This document shows positions 16,406 through 24,899 of a stretch of DNA of 41,670 nucleotides, in pieces. A program made the position numbers and the translations under genes. A model generated the notes under the pieces. The model saw nothing but the letters and a program-made list of their open reading frames with translations, did not search any database and was not told the DNA's origin. Source of the DNA: an uncultured Synechococcus sp. (GTDB taxonomy: Bacteria; Cyanobacteriota; Cyanobacteriia; PCC-6307; Cyanobiaceae); contig CAINZT010000140.1 in NCBI GenBank assembly GCA_903855705.1, positions 1 to 41,670 of the forward strand. The letters are read 5' to 3'. Within the stretch, counting starts at the first letter, position 1. Every line of letters starts with the position of its first letter.

Positions 16406-17500
16406 ATGGAAACGATTGAGGTGGCCCTGCAACACCGGCCCTATCCGGTGGTGATTGGGGCTGGCGGCCTGGCCCAGCTTGGGGACCTAGTGGCCCAACA
16501 GGGCTTTGGCGCCGGCACGAAGGTGTTGATCGTTAGCAATCCTGAGGTGGAGGCCCTCTATGGGGCAACGGCCCTGGCCAGCCTGCAGGCAGCCGGCTTC
16601 GCAAGCCAGCTTGTCGTGGTGGAGGCGGGGGAACAGCAGAAAACCCCGGCCACCATTGGCCTGATTCACGATGCAGCCTTCGAGCGCAAACTGGAACGGC
16701 GCTCCTTGCTGGTGGCCCTTGGCGGTGGGGTCGTCGGCGACATGACCGGCTTTGCCGCCGCCACCTGGCTCAGGGGAATTGCCGTGGTGCAAGTGCCCAC
16801 CACCCTGCTGGCCATGGTTGATGCGGCGATCGGTGGCAAGACCGGCGTCAACCATCCGGGCGGCAAGAACCTGATCGGGGCCTTCCACCAGCCCGCCCTA
16901 GTGCTGATCGATCCCCTCACCCTGGCCAGCCTGCCGGAGCGGGAGTTCCGGGCCGGCATGGCCGAGGTGATCAAGTACGGCGTGATCGGCGATCCGGAGT
17001 TATTTGCGGCCCTTGAGGCCGCAGGCGACCTCTCCAGCCTGGAGCGCCTCACCCCAGGGCTGCTCCAGGCGATCCTGCTGCGTTCGGCGGCGGCCAAAGC
17101 CAAGGTGGTGGCGGCCGATGAGCACGAGGGCGGGCTGCGGGCGATCCTCAACTACGGCCACACCCTGGGCCATGTGGTCGAAGCCCTCTGCGGCTACGGC
17201 ACCTATTTGCACGGCGAAGCCGTGGCGATCGGCATGGTCGCCGCCGGCGAAATCGCCCTTGCCCTGGGCCTGTGGACGGAGAGCGACCAACAGAGGCAAC
17301 GGCGCCTGGTGGCGGCCGCCGGCCTGCCCCAGCACTGGCCCGATCTGGACCTGGAGGCCGTGTTGGCCTGCCTGCAGGGGGATAAGAAGGTGCGCGACGG
17401 CCGGGTGCGGTTTGTGCTGCCCACGGGCATCGGCAGCGTTGTGATCCGCGATGACATCAGCGCCGCAGTGATCGGCGCGGCCCTGGAGCGGCTGGCCTAA
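16406..17500 (+). CDS. aroB: 3-dehydroquinate synthase
   Basis: A 364-residue enzyme of the shikimate pathway: DAHP to 3-dehydroquinate, NAD+ and divalent metal dependent, cytosolic. Motifs: EAGEQQKT (73-80), [19 protein letters not shown] (106-124, NAD binding), [20 protein letters not shown] (130-149), AEVIKYG (186-192, metal-ligand Glu), and [11 protein letters not shown], in which the His residues bind the metal. The ATG at 16406 begins METIEVAL, the usual start. The frame is open upstream to 16190, but that stretch carries an 18-bp repeat and no conserved sequence. It is convergent with the methyltransferase gene, with only six bases between the stops. Confidence 0.97.
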   Translation: METIEVALQHRPYPVVIGAGGLAQLGDLVAQQGFGAGTKVLIVSNPEVEALYGATALASLQAAGFASQLVVVEAGEQQKTPATIGLIHDAAFERKLERRSLLVALGGGVVGDMTGFAAATWLRGIAVVQVPTTLLAMVDAAIGGKTGVNHPGGKNLIGAFHQPALVLIDPLTLASLPEREFRAGMAEVIKYGVIGDPELFAALEAAGDLSSLERLTPGLLQAILLRSAAAKAKVVAADEHEGGLRAILNYGHTLGHVVEALCGYGTYLHGEAVAIGMVAAGEIALALGLWTESDQQRQRRLVAAAGLPQHWPDLDLEAVLACLQGDKKVRDGRVRFVLPTGIGSVVIRDDISAAVIGAALERLA

Positions 17501-17506
17501 GCCGGT

Positions 17507-18799
17507 TCAAGGATCGCGCAAAAACAACGGCAGCGGGGACTCCCCGGGGGGCTGGCTTGATTCGGGCCTGTCCTCACCAGAGGTTGGGGCAGACAATCGA
17601 TTCCGGCTGAAGGCAAACCAACGGAATGCCCCAAGCCCCGCGGGATCCACCAGGCGCAGCAGGCTTTCACGCCGCCCCAGGGCCGTGGCCAGATCAAGCC
17701 GTTCCCCGGCCGCCGGGGTTTGCAGGCCATGGAGACGCTGGGCCAAACCCAGGGCCAGCAGGGCCTCCCCCTGGCTGCGTTGGCCTAGCAGGCGCCAGCC
17801 CCCTTGGCGGGCCGCTAGCACCAAGCTGTCGCTGCAGAGGTGGGCGGTGAGGTCCCAGTGGCCGGGTTGGCGCAAAGGGTCGCCACTGGCCTCCTGCTGG
17901 CGATAGGCCATCAGGGTGCCGTCTAGGCGCTGGGGGGCGTAGTAGCGCTCGGTGGGGATGGCGTAATCAATCACCAGCAGCCGGCCTTGGGCGATCCCGG
18001 CGGCGCAGCTGGCCAGCCAGGGGGCCAGCTCGGGATGCAGTTCCGTCGCCCAGCCCGGGCCCCGGCGCGGGTCGGGGGGCCAGAGCCCGAGGGACTCCAG
18101 GGTGGGTTCCGCCTCCGGCTCCAGGGAATCGCCATCGATGAGCTGCAGGCACTCCGGCTGGTCAGCCGCCTGGCTGAGGGCCACCCGTTGCTGGCGCCAC
18201 TGGCGGCCATCCCAACGGATCCGCTCCACCGCCAGGGCATCGAGCACCTCATGGGCGAGCACCACGCCGGTGCAGGGGGATTGGGCCAGGTCCTCGGCGC
18301 TGCACCAGCGACAGGGCAGGGGACTGGCCTCCAGCCGCTGGCGCTGGCGGGCCGCCATGCCGCCATTGGGTTCCACCAAGACCAGCTCGCAGCAGGCCGC
18401 CAGCTCGGGCCACCCCTGGGCCAGGGCCTGGGCCAACTGCAGGGCCAGCTCCCCTTCGCCGGGGCCGGTTTCCACCAGGGCCAGGGGCCGGCTGAGTGCG
18501 CAGCCAGCTCCAGGGAGGCCACCAGCCCCATCAACATCCAGCCCTAGCTCCGCCGCCAGCTCCGCCAGCCAGGCGGCCAGCTGGGGGGCGAGCAGGGCCG
18601 CGAAGTCTGAGCCCAGGGAGGGGGAGGTGACGAAATCGCCGCGGCGGCCAATCTGCAGCCGGCCGCTGCCATAGGCCCCGTGCTCGGGATCGTGCAGGGC
18701 CCAAGCCATGTAAGTACTGAATGGCACCGAGCCTCCCGCCGCCAGCAACCGCTGCCGCAACCACTCGGGCAGGTCTGTTTCGTCGAGGCGGGAGGTCAA
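17507..18799 (-). CDS. SAM-dependent methyltransferase, MidA/NDUFAF7-like (COG1565)
   Basis: A 430-residue protein. The N-terminal signature VPFSTYMAWALHDPEHGAYG (residues 25-44) plus RRGDFVTSPSLGSDFAALLA (52-71) is diagnostic of the MidA/NDUFAF7 family. The SAM-binding motif I is VETGPGEGELALQL, with VEPNGGM as the second acidic loop, and a later LLVIDYAIPTERYY strand. Mitochondrial NDUFAF7 methylates an arginine on a complex I subunit; in cyanobacteria a role in NDH-1 maturation is an inference from homology. A Pro/Ser-rich ~30-residue tail ends the protein. ATG 18799 fits the family. It is divergent from the TPM-domain gene (100 bp). Confidence 0.88.
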   Translation of the reverse strand: MTSRLDETDLPEWLRQRLLAAGGSVPFSTYMAWALHDPEHGAYGSGRLQIGRRGDFVTSPSLGSDFAALLAPQLAAWLAELAAELGLDVDGAGGLPGAGCALSRPLALVETGPGEGELALQLAQALAQGWPELAACCELVLVEPNGGMAARQRQRLEASPLPCRWCSAEDLAQSPCTGVVLAHEVLDALAVERIRWDGRQWRQQRVALSQAADQPECLQLIDGDSLEPEAEPTLESLGLWPPDPRRGPGWATELHPELAPWLASCAAGIAQGRLLVIDYAIPTERYYAPQRLDGTLMAYRQQEASGDPLRQPGHWDLTAHLCSDSLVLAARQGGWRLLGQRSQGEALLALGLAQRLHGLQTPAAGERLDLATALGRRESLLRLVDPAGLGAFRWFAFSRNRLSAPTSGEDRPESSQPPGESPLPLFLRDP

Positions 18800-18898
18800 G
18801 CGGGCGAGATCACGGGGTTGGGGCCACTGGGCCTAGGAGAAGCACTCACGGCACCGCCTGGGAGTCGGTGAGAATGCGGTCCCACTGAAGCAGCAGCC

Positions 18899-19729
18899 AT
18901 GGGCCTTTGCGAGACGTTCAGGCGCCTGGGTCGCTTCGCCGCAGCCCTGTTGCTCCTGATCAGCCTGCTGGGGTTTGGCCCCGGCGCCGCCCAGGCCTAT
19001 GACAACCCCGACCTGCTGCCGGACCACCCCACGCCAGTGATCGACCTGGCCAAGGCCCTCAGCGATGGCCAGCGGGCCAGCCTGGAGACCACCCTCAACG
19101 CCTTTGAAGCCAGCAGTGGCTGGAAGCTGCGGGTGCTGAGTCAGTACGACCGCACCCCAGGTCTGGCGGTGAAGGAGTTCTGGGGCCTGGATGAACGCAG
19201 CCTGGTGCTGGTGGCCGACCCCCGCGGCGGCAACCTGCTCAACTTCAACGTTGGCGATGCCCTCTTCGCCCTGATGCCGCGCACTTTCTGGGTCGAACTG
19301 CAAACCCGCTACGGCAACCAGTACTACGTGCGCGAACACGGCGAAGATGGATCCATCGTTGATGCCCTCTCGGCGGTGCAGGGCTGCCTGGAGCGGGGTG
19401 GCTGCCAGGTGGTGCCAGGCCTGCCCCAGGAGCAGTGGCTGCTCACCTTTTGCACGTCCTTGCTGGGCGGCCTGATCGTCGGCTTTGCCGCCTACCCCCG
19501 CAAGGAAGGACACACGGTGGAATGGGCCTGGGTGCTGCTGCTCTCACCCCTCTGGGGAATCCTCTTCATCGTGTTTGGCCTCGGGCCGGTGGTGACCCGC
19601 ACCAGCGACTGGCTGCCGATCAGCCGCAACTGCCTCGGTTTTTTAGCCGCAGCCCTCGCTGCCTATCTGATCGCCCAGCAAACCGTGGGGCGCTCGCGCC
19701 TGAGCGACCAGGGCAGCGGAGACACCTGA
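18899..19729 (+). CDS. TPM-domain membrane protein (Psb32/TLP18.3-like)
   Basis: A 276-residue protein. It has a signal peptide (~1-33: RFAAALLLLISLLGF, cleavage near AQAYDN), an extracytoplasmic TPM domain (~34-165: TPVIDLAKALSDGQRASLE, FGLDERSLVL-like WGLDERSLVLVAD), then two to three membrane helices (~182-200, 212-232, 245-262). TPM-domain proteins in cyanobacteria and plants (Psb32, TLP18.3) protect or repair PSII in the lumen; assignment to that exact subfamily is not certain. A pair of Cys around residues 162 and 167 (QGCLERGGCQ) could form a disulphide. ATG 18899 gives a good signal peptide. Short tandem repeats follow the stop. Confidence 0.85.
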   Translation: MGLCETFRRLGRFAAALLLLISLLGFGPGAAQAYDNPDLLPDHPTPVIDLAKALSDGQRASLETTLNAFEASSGWKLRVLSQYDRTPGLAVKEFWGLDERSLVLVADPRGGNLLNFNVGDALFALMPRTFWVELQTRYGNQYYVREHGEDGSIVDALSAVQGCLERGGCQVVPGLPQEQWLLTFCTSLLGGLIVGFAAYPRKEGHTVEWAWVLLLSPLWGILFIVFGLGPVVTRTSDWLPISRNCLGFLAAALAAYLIAQQTVGRSRLSDQGSGDT

Positions 19730-19762
19730 TCGGGCCTTGCTGGCGATGGTCCTGGCTGTCGA

Positions 19763-19801
19763 TGGACCTTGTTGGCGTTGGACCTTGTTGGCGTTGGACC
19801 T
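19763..19801 (+). repeat. 16-bp tandem repeat, two full copies plus a partial
   Basis: TGGACCTTGTTGGCGT occurs at 19763-19778 and again, identical, at 19779-19794, followed by the start of a third copy (TGGACCT, 19795-19801) that then diverges. It lies in the non-coding DNA between the TPM gene and the convergent lysozyme-like gene. Confidence 0.9.
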
Positions 19802-19902
19802 GGCTGGGTGGGCTTCGATCCAGACGGCTTCACTGACGAAGGCCGGGCAACGGTTCCGATCCTTCAGCTTGGATCGGCTGCCCTAACCCGGAAGCAAAGC
19901 CC

Positions 19903-20781
19903 TTAGAGCGAGGGGCCGGGGCCATCCACCGGACGGCAGACGAGTAGCCCCAGGTCACAGGAGGTTGCCCCGGCTAGGGAGCCATTGGCGTTGTCCCTGG
20001 GAGTTTCCCCCAGCAGCTGGGCCAGGTTGTCTTCGTAAAAGCGCTTCAATTCGGCGAAACGACGCACGGGTTGGCCGTAGAAGCTGCCCCCCCGCAGGGT
20101 CGGGAACGAGGCCCACTCCGGGGCCAGCCGGGCGGCCAGGTTGGGGGTGAAACGGCCCTCATCGGCCAGGGACAGGGCGCCGCGGCGCTGGATCAGCAGC
20201 AGGGCGGCCTGGTCCTGCTCCTCAGGGCTGAACCGCTGCAAACCCAGCAGTCGGCTAGCCAAAGACCAGGTGAAGGGCATGAACTGGTAGGCGCCCGCCG
20301 CAGCACTGGCGTAGCGGGCCGTGCGGATCACCAGGTTGGGATGGCGCTCCATGGAGCGCATCAGGCTGCCGCCGAACAGGATGCGGTAGCCAATCTCCTG
20401 ACCGCCGGCCCAGGTGCCTTCCGAGTAGCGGATTGTGTTGAGCAAAGCCCGGCGGGCCGGGGTGATCGGATAGCTGGCCCGCACGGGTGGCGGACTGGCC
20501 ACCGGGAACGGTGCCGCCGACGGAGCATCGAAATCGAGCAAGGCCAGGCGCTGGGCCGGCTGCTCCAGCTGACGCACCAATCTGGAGCCGGTGGTGAGCT
20601 CACGGCCAGCGTCCAGGCTGGAGGCAAGGGCAGGTGAAAGGGCCGAAGCCGTCAGGGACGCCGGGCCAAGGCCCGTGCCCAGGCTCTCCCGGGGCGCAGC
20701 GGTGGCCGCCAAGGGAGCGGCCAGAGCGACCAGGCCTAAAGCAAGCCAACGGACTGGGCGGCGTGACCCGTGGGCGCTCAC
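19903..20781 (-). CDS. Secreted lambda-lysozyme-like muramidase (GH104/COG4678 type)
   Basis: A ~292-residue secreted protein. With GTG 20781 the N-terminus is a clean signal peptide (basic n-region, then RWLALGLVALAAPLAATAA). A Ser/Ala/Pro-rich linker (~35-110) leads to the catalytic domain: LLNTIRYSEGTWAGGQEIGY, then RILFGG, RHPNLVIRTARYASAAAGAYQFMPFTW and a long Gln/Ala-rich helix with DQAALLLI. The Glu in RYSEG is the expected catalytic acid, and AAGAYQF is the family hallmark, shared with phage lambda lysozyme. It probably remodels peptidoglycan in the periplasm. A longer start, TTG 20826, is possible but would blunt the signal peptide. No phage genes are near, so it looks like a host enzyme. 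Confidence 0.85.
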   Translation of the reverse strand: MSAHGSRRPVRWLALGLVALAAPLAATAAPRESLGTGLGPASLTASALSPALASSLDAGRELTTGSRLVRQLEQPAQRLALLDFDAPSAAPFPVASPPPVRASYPITPARRALLNTIRYSEGTWAGGQEIGYRILFGGSLMRSMERHPNLVIRTARYASAAAGAYQFMPFTWSLASRLLGLQRFSPEEQDQAALLLIQRRGALSLADEGRFTPNLAARLAPEWASFPTLRGGSFYGQPVRRFAELKRFYEDNLAQLLGETPRDNANGSLAGATSCDLGLLVCRPVDGPGPSL

Positions 20782-20826
20782 GGCACCCGGAGCGGGATTG
20801 AGCTGGGTGGAAAAAACTGGATTCAA

Positions 20827-21260
20827 AGCGGTTCAGGCAAGGTCGACAAGGTGCTTGGCTTTGCCGAACGGGCAAGGCAATGGGCAACGCTGCAGTGCGC
20901 AGAAGCCGGGTTGATTAATGCTGGAAATCGTTTGAGGGGCGCTGGCTGGGGCGACGCGAAAAAACGACGTTGACGAAAATGAAAGGTGAGTTGAGGTGGC
21001 TGAAATCCGCAAAGGCGCGGATTGCTTCAACGAAAAACAGCAATTTGCTGGTTGCCAAGATTTTGTCGAACAAGATGCGCCAGCAAACCTATCGAGTGCC
21101 AGTCACACAGCTGTCCATTTGTAATCAGAATGACGCGGTGAGGTTCAGATCACTGTGAGTCACTGATTTCAGTGCACCACTACAGGCAGCCCCTGATCGT
21201 CAGCCTCAATCGCTATCACTGCCAATGATTCGCGTTGCTGATCATTGACTTGACATCGGG
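20827..21260. other. ~430-bp AT-richer gap with no convincing gene
   Basis: This lies upstream of the lysozyme-like gene and downstream of the glycosyltransferase. By eye the base composition from about 20910 to 21260 is close to 50% GC, well below its neighbours. A 62-residue basic frame (20970-21158, TTG start, alternative ATG at 20979) has no ribosome binding site or family features and was not called. A perfect hairpin CACTGA-TT-TCAGTG lies at 21161-21174, about 85 bp after the glycosyltransferase stop read on the minus strand. Confidence 0.5.
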
Positions 21261-22349
21261 TCAAGCCTTGCCGCGCAACAGGTTTTGCTGAATGAAGCGC
21301 TCCAGCAGGCCAGCGGCCTGGTCGGCGCCATCGGCGACCAGGGGATCCCTGCTGGCGGGTCGCAGGGGGTGATCCAGTTGCCAGTCCCCCGCCAACAGCT
21401 GCTCGCGGCTGAGCAGGCGGTGCTGGCCATGGGCCTGCAGGGCGGCCTCGAGCACGGGCGCTTCGGCGAAACCGTCGCGGCGCACCAGGTGCACCCCCAA
21501 TCCCTGGGACAGGGCCTCGCAAAAGGTGCTGTAGCCCGGCTTGGTCAGCACCCGGCCGCAGACGGGCATGGCATCCAGGGGCCGCAGCCCCTCGCTCAGT
21601 AGGGATGCATTGGCGGCCGCCGCGGCCAGCTCCGGATCGGTCACCAGGAACTGGTGGTCTGGCCAGCGGCTGAACAGCTCCGCTGGCAGGGCAAAGCCCA
21701 TGCCCCCAAAGCCCACCAGCACGGTGCGCTCGGTGGGCGTTTCGATCGCCAGCAGGCGGCGCAAGCTGGCGGGATCGAGCCGAGGCCGGCCGGCCGTCAG
21801 CCCCACGGGCCAGTGGGGGATCTCCCAGTCCATGGCCATGGCGAAGGGGCACTCGATCACCGCCTCCCCCTGGCGATAGGCCTGCAGGGCCCGATCCGCC
21901 CAGGCAACAAAGGACCCGCCCATGGGCCGATAGATGGCATCCCAGCCGAAGTTGCCGATCCAGATCACCGGTGCCCCTAGGGCCTGGGCAAGGGCCGCCG
22001 CCGACGGGGGCACATCGCCTAGCACCAGCAAGGGTTCTGCCTGGCCAACCAGCCAGGCCGCCTCCTGGCTGATCTGGTCGGGCAGCTGGCGCTCTAGGGC
22101 GGCTAGGGCCACCAGGGTGGCGGCGGCATCGGCGCCGAGGGCATCAGCCTGCACCACCCCCACATCCCAACGGCAGGGCCGGTGCTCAAACGGCACCGGC
22201 CCGAAGGCGAGCCGAAGCGTGGCTTCCGGCAAGGGGGTGGAGAGCAGCAGGCGCCAGGCGGGCTGGAGCTGGTGCAAAGCGGTGAGGATCGAGGCCGTGC
22301 GCGAGAGATGGCCGTAGCCGTGGCCGCTGATGCAGGCAACGATCAGCAT
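21261..22349 (-). CDS. Glycosyltransferase-like protein (GT-B fold)
   Basis: A 362-residue protein with a two-Rossmann GT-B layout. The N-terminus MLIVACISGHGYGHLSRTAS is the glycine/histidine loop of the UDP-glycosyltransferase/MurG-like superfamily, also seen in the N-terminal half of plant L-arabinokinases. The C-terminal half has VLVGFGGMGF, then MPVCGRVLTKPGYSTFCEAL, in which KPGY-ST-EAL corresponds to the donor-binding PGGxxT/E region. Acceptor and donor are unknown. The ATG at 22349 overlaps the stop of the upstream metallophosphoesterase gene (ATGCTGA), so the two are translationally coupled. Soluble; no membrane segment seen. Confidence 0.82.
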   Translation of the reverse strand: MLIVACISGHGYGHLSRTASILTALHQLQPAWRLLLSTPLPEATLRLAFGPVPFEHRPCRWDVGVVQADALGADAAATLVALAALERQLPDQISQEAAWLVGQAEPLLVLGDVPPSAAALAQALGAPVIWIGNFGWDAIYRPMGGSFVAWADRALQAYRQGEAVIECPFAMAMDWEIPHWPVGLTAGRPRLDPASLRRLLAIETPTERTVLVGFGGMGFALPAELFSRWPDHQFLVTDPELAAAAANASLLSEGLRPLDAMPVCGRVLTKPGYSTFCEALSQGLGVHLVRRDGFAEAPVLEAALQAHGQHRLLSREQLLAGDWQLDHPLRPASRDPLVADGADQAAGLLERFIQQNLLRGKA

Positions 22350-23272
22350 GGAGCTGGCTCAGGGGCCTGAACCTCAGGCGCGGGTTGCTGATAAAGCCGC
22401 TGTTCATAGAGCAGCTGTCCGCCCTTGCCATACCAGCGGTGGCTGGCCTGATGCAGTTGGCCATCCCGCAGCACGACCCAGCTGAAGTGGCGCAGGGCCC
22501 TGCCCTGGTCGTCATTGCCGTGGCGGGGCACACAGGCCGTGTTCAGGTAGGCGGTGCCGGCCCGATCGCGCAGGAAGCTAAGTCGCTCGCCCTGGCCCCG
22601 CTTGAGCCGGTGGTGCATATGACCAAACACCACCAGGGGCAGGGGTCGGTGGCGGCGGATGCGCTCGATCGCCATGGTCAGGTCCTGGTCCCCCCAGTCG
22701 ACAGCCGGTTTTTTCCAGTCCCGGCCACAGGGATCGGCGCAGGTGCTACCCAGGCCGCTTGGGCCGCAATGGGCCAACAGCACCATGGGCAGCCCCGGAT
22801 CGGCGGCCAGGGCCGCCGCCGTGATCCGATCCGCCGATTCCTGCATGGTCACTGGACCAAACACGGCCAAGGCGCCCGGGTTGAGCCTGAAACCACCACC
22901 GGCACTGGCCGGCCGGCCTCCTACCACCGCCAGGCCCGGCGGATCCAGGCAGCGCAAACCCCAGCCGCAATGGCGATCGCCGAGGAGGGCCAGCTGCTGT
23001 TGCAGGGTGCGGCCACTCGCGTCGCGGCCGGCGTCATGGTTTCCCAGCACACAGGCCATGGGCAGCTCGAGCCGACCCAAGCGGGCCGCAATCAGTTGCT
23101 GGCCATCGCTGAGGTCGCCGACCACCATCAGGGCATCGGGCCGCAACAGTTCAAGAAGATCCTCATCCAACCCATCCCATTGGCCGTGCAGGTCTCCAGC
23201 AATGGCGATCTGCAGGTCCTTTTGCGGGGTCTTGCCGCTATTCGGATCGGCTGATGCCCCAATCACAGCCAT
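22343..23272 (-). CDS. Metallophosphoesterase, cyanobacterial TIGR04168-like family
   Basis: A 309-residue calcineurin-like phosphoesterase. The metal-binding motifs are in order: AIAGDLHGQWDG (D-x-H, residues 23-34), VVGDLSDGQ (GDxxD-like, 50-58), CVLGNHDAG (GNHD, 74-82), LLAHCGPSG (H, 164-172) and VFGHMHHRL (GHxH, 214-222). This set binds the two metals used to cleave phosphomonoesters or diesters. The length and C-terminal segment FSWVVLRDGQLHQASHRWYG fit my recollection of the cyanobacterial TIGR04168 family; the substrate is unknown. ATG 23272, 34 bp from the divergent nadA start. Its stop overlaps the start of the glycosyltransferase gene, which suggests a shared pathway. Confidence 0.88.
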   Translation of the reverse strand: MAVIGASADPNSGKTPQKDLQIAIAGDLHGQWDGLDEDLLELLRPDALMVVGDLSDGQQLIAARLGRLELPMACVLGNHDAGRDASGRTLQQQLALLGDRHCGWGLRCLDPPGLAVVGGRPASAGGGFRLNPGALAVFGPVTMQESADRITAAALAADPGLPMVLLAHCGPSGLGSTCADPCGRDWKKPAVDWGDQDLTMAIERIRRHRPLPLVVFGHMHHRLKRGQGERLSFLRDRAGTAYLNTACVPRHGNDDQGRALRHFSWVVLRDGQLHQASHRWYGKGGQLLYEQRLYQQPAPEVQAPEPAPC

Positions 23273-23306
23273 CCAAAATGCCTAGGGTGGCTCCACTGTG
23301 CATCAG

Positions 23307-24299
23307 ATGAGGCTTCGCTTGGTTTTCGCGGCATCCCAGGCCACAGCGAACGGTGTCCGGGAAGGCCGCCCGGCGGCGGCGGAGCTGCCAGCGGCGATCG
23401 CCGAACTCAAGCGCCAGCGCAACGCCGTGATCCTGGCCCACTACTACCAGGAGCCCGCCATCCAGGACATCGCCGACTTCATCGGCGATTCCCTCGAGCT
23501 CTCGCGCAAAGCCGCGGCCACCGACGCGGATGTGATCGTGTTTTGCGGCGTGCACTTCATGGCCGAAACGGCGAAAATCCTCAATCCGGGCAAAACCGTG
23601 TTGCTGCCGGATCTGAACGCGGGCTGCAGCCTGGCCGATGCCTGCCCGGCCGAGGCCTTTGCCTCCTTCCGCGCCGCCCATCCCGACCATTACGTGGTGA
23701 GCTACATCAACTGCTCGGCGGCGGTGAAGGCCCAGAGCGACCTGATCTGCACCAGCAGCAACGCGGTGGACCTGATCAACCAGCTGCCCGCAGGCCAGCA
23801 GATCCTGTTTGCCCCCGACCAGAACCTGGGCCGCTGGGTGCAGCGCCAAAGCGGCCGTGATCTAAGCCTTTGGCCCGGCAGCTGCCAGGTGCATGAAACC
23901 TTCAGTGAGCAGGCCCTGCTCCAGCTCCAGCTCGATCACCCTGAGGCCGAGGTGATCGCCCATCCGGAGTGCCAGCAAAACCTCCTCGATCTGGCCGACT
24001 TCATTGGCTCCACCAGCAGCCTGCTGCGCCACGCCGCCGATAGCCCGGCACCGGCCTTCATCGTGCTCACCGAGCCAGGAATCCTGCACCAGATGCAACG
24101 GGCCCTGCCGCAAAAAGCCTTCTACGCCGTGCCCGGCCAGGACGGCTGCAGCTGCAACACCTGTCCTTATATGCGGCTCAACACCCTGGAAAAACTCTGG
24201 GACTGCCTCCACAACCTGGCTCCGGCCATCGACCTCGATGAGGAGCTCAGACTCCAGGCGCTGGCGCCGATCGAGCGCATGCTGGCGATGAGCCGCTGA
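23307..24299 (+). CDS. nadA: Quinolinate synthase NadA
   Basis: A 330-residue [4Fe-4S] enzyme of NAD biosynthesis: iminoaspartate + DHAP to quinolinate. Motifs: [37 protein letters not shown] (first cluster Cys), [28 protein letters not shown] (a conserved Cys) and [18 protein letters not shown] near the C-terminus (last cluster Cys). NadA is oxygen-sensitive, so its cluster needs protection in an oxygenic phototroph. The start is ATG 23307; an in-frame GTG at 23298 would add three residues. The gene is divergent from the phosphoesterase with only 34 bp between starts, so the promoters must overlap. Confidence 0.96.
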   Translation: MRLRLVFAASQATANGVREGRPAAAELPAAIAELKRQRNAVILAHYYQEPAIQDIADFIGDSLELSRKAAATDADVIVFCGVHFMAETAKILNPGKTVLLPDLNAGCSLADACPAEAFASFRAAHPDHYVVSYINCSAAVKAQSDLICTSSNAVDLINQLPAGQQILFAPDQNLGRWVQRQSGRDLSLWPGSCQVHETFSEQALLQLQLDHPEAEVIAHPECQQNLLDLADFIGSTSSLLRHAADSPAPAFIVLTEPGILHQMQRALPQKAFYAVPGQDGCSCNTCPYMRLNTLEKLWDCLHNLAPAIDLDEELRLQALAPIERMLAMSR

Positions 24300-24387
24300 G
24301 TTGGCCCTGGATCTGCCCCCCTCTCACCGATTTTGAAGACGGTTTAGGAGGACTCACCTCTGGGGCCGCACGAACCGAAGGGGCCGA

Positions 24388-24468
24388 TCAGGTGCGCTCA
24401 AGCCGCCGCACGATCACGGTCATGAGCACCAGGGAGCCAACTAGGGCGATCAGCAGGGCAATGGTCAT
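24388..24468 (-). CDS. Possible 26-residue single-helix membrane peptide
   Basis: ATG 24468 to TGA 24388 encodes MTIALLIALVGSLVLMTVIV followed by RRLERT: one continuous hydrophobic helix with a basic C-terminus, the layout of small thylakoid subunits such as PetL, PetG or PsaM. It does not match any of these that I remember. No clear ribosome binding site. A 26-codon frame can arise by chance, so this is a candidate only. It is 48 bp downstream of the small gene at 24517-24777, on the same strand. Confidence 0.35.
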   Translation of the reverse strand: MTIALLIALVGSLVLMTVIVRRLERT

Positions 24469-24516
24469 GGAAGCGGCGCAACACAGGACCGATTCTCGGG
24501 GCTGGCCGGCAATCCC

Positions 24517-24777
24517 TCAGCCGGCTTCGGCCAGCAGCCAATCCGCCATCTCCATGCGCAAGGCGTAGGCCTCCTCAAAGGCCCCCGCGTTTTCGAGGCT
24601 GGCCAGCCGCTGTTCCAGCCAGTCCTGCAGCAACCCGATCAGGGGAGTCGCCTGGGCAAGTGAGGCGTCAGATGGCAGCTCAGATGCTTGGTTAGAGGGA
24701 TGGTCCGTTGCCCGATCAGCCAACTGGTCAATGGGCTGGTCGCCGGGCAACAGCCCCCCATCCAGACAAGGAACCAT
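24517..24777 (-). CDS. Small acidic hypothetical protein
   Basis: An 86-residue frame from ATG 24777 to TGA 24517. Residues ~1-40 are polar, with repeated Asp/Gln/Ser (QPIDQLADRATDHPSNQASE). Residues ~45-86 look like two amphipathic helices (LLQDWLEQRLASLENAG and FEEAYALRMEMADWLLAEAG), which is the part most likely to be conserved. I do not recognise it. It lies 122 bp downstream of the AAA+/polyferredoxin fusion on the same strand and may share its transcript. No good ribosome binding site is seen at the ATG; a start closer to the helices is possible. Supported mainly by strand, context and the helix pattern. Confidence 0.5.
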   Translation of the reverse strand: MVPCLDGGLLPGDQPIDQLADRATDHPSNQASELPSDASLAQATPLIGLLQDWLEQRLASLENAGAFEEAYALRMEMADWLLAEAG

Positions 24778-24899
24778 GGGGGCATCCCCGAGTGCAACCA
24801 GCCTGCTCCAGCGCAGGCAAGCCGAAGGGCTCTCGCCTCAGGACTGCCGCACCAATGGGATCCAGCTGGGGGATTGGCCTGGGCCCCTACCGGCCAAGT

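Noticed and set aside
19903-20781. Phage origin of the lysozyme-like gene
   Set aside because: No integrase, capsid, holin or attachment repeats nearby; a signal peptide indicates a host secreted enzyme.
20970-21158. 62-codon plus-strand frame in the AT-richer gap
   Set aside because: TTG start, no ribosome binding site, no recognisable family; length is within chance at this composition.
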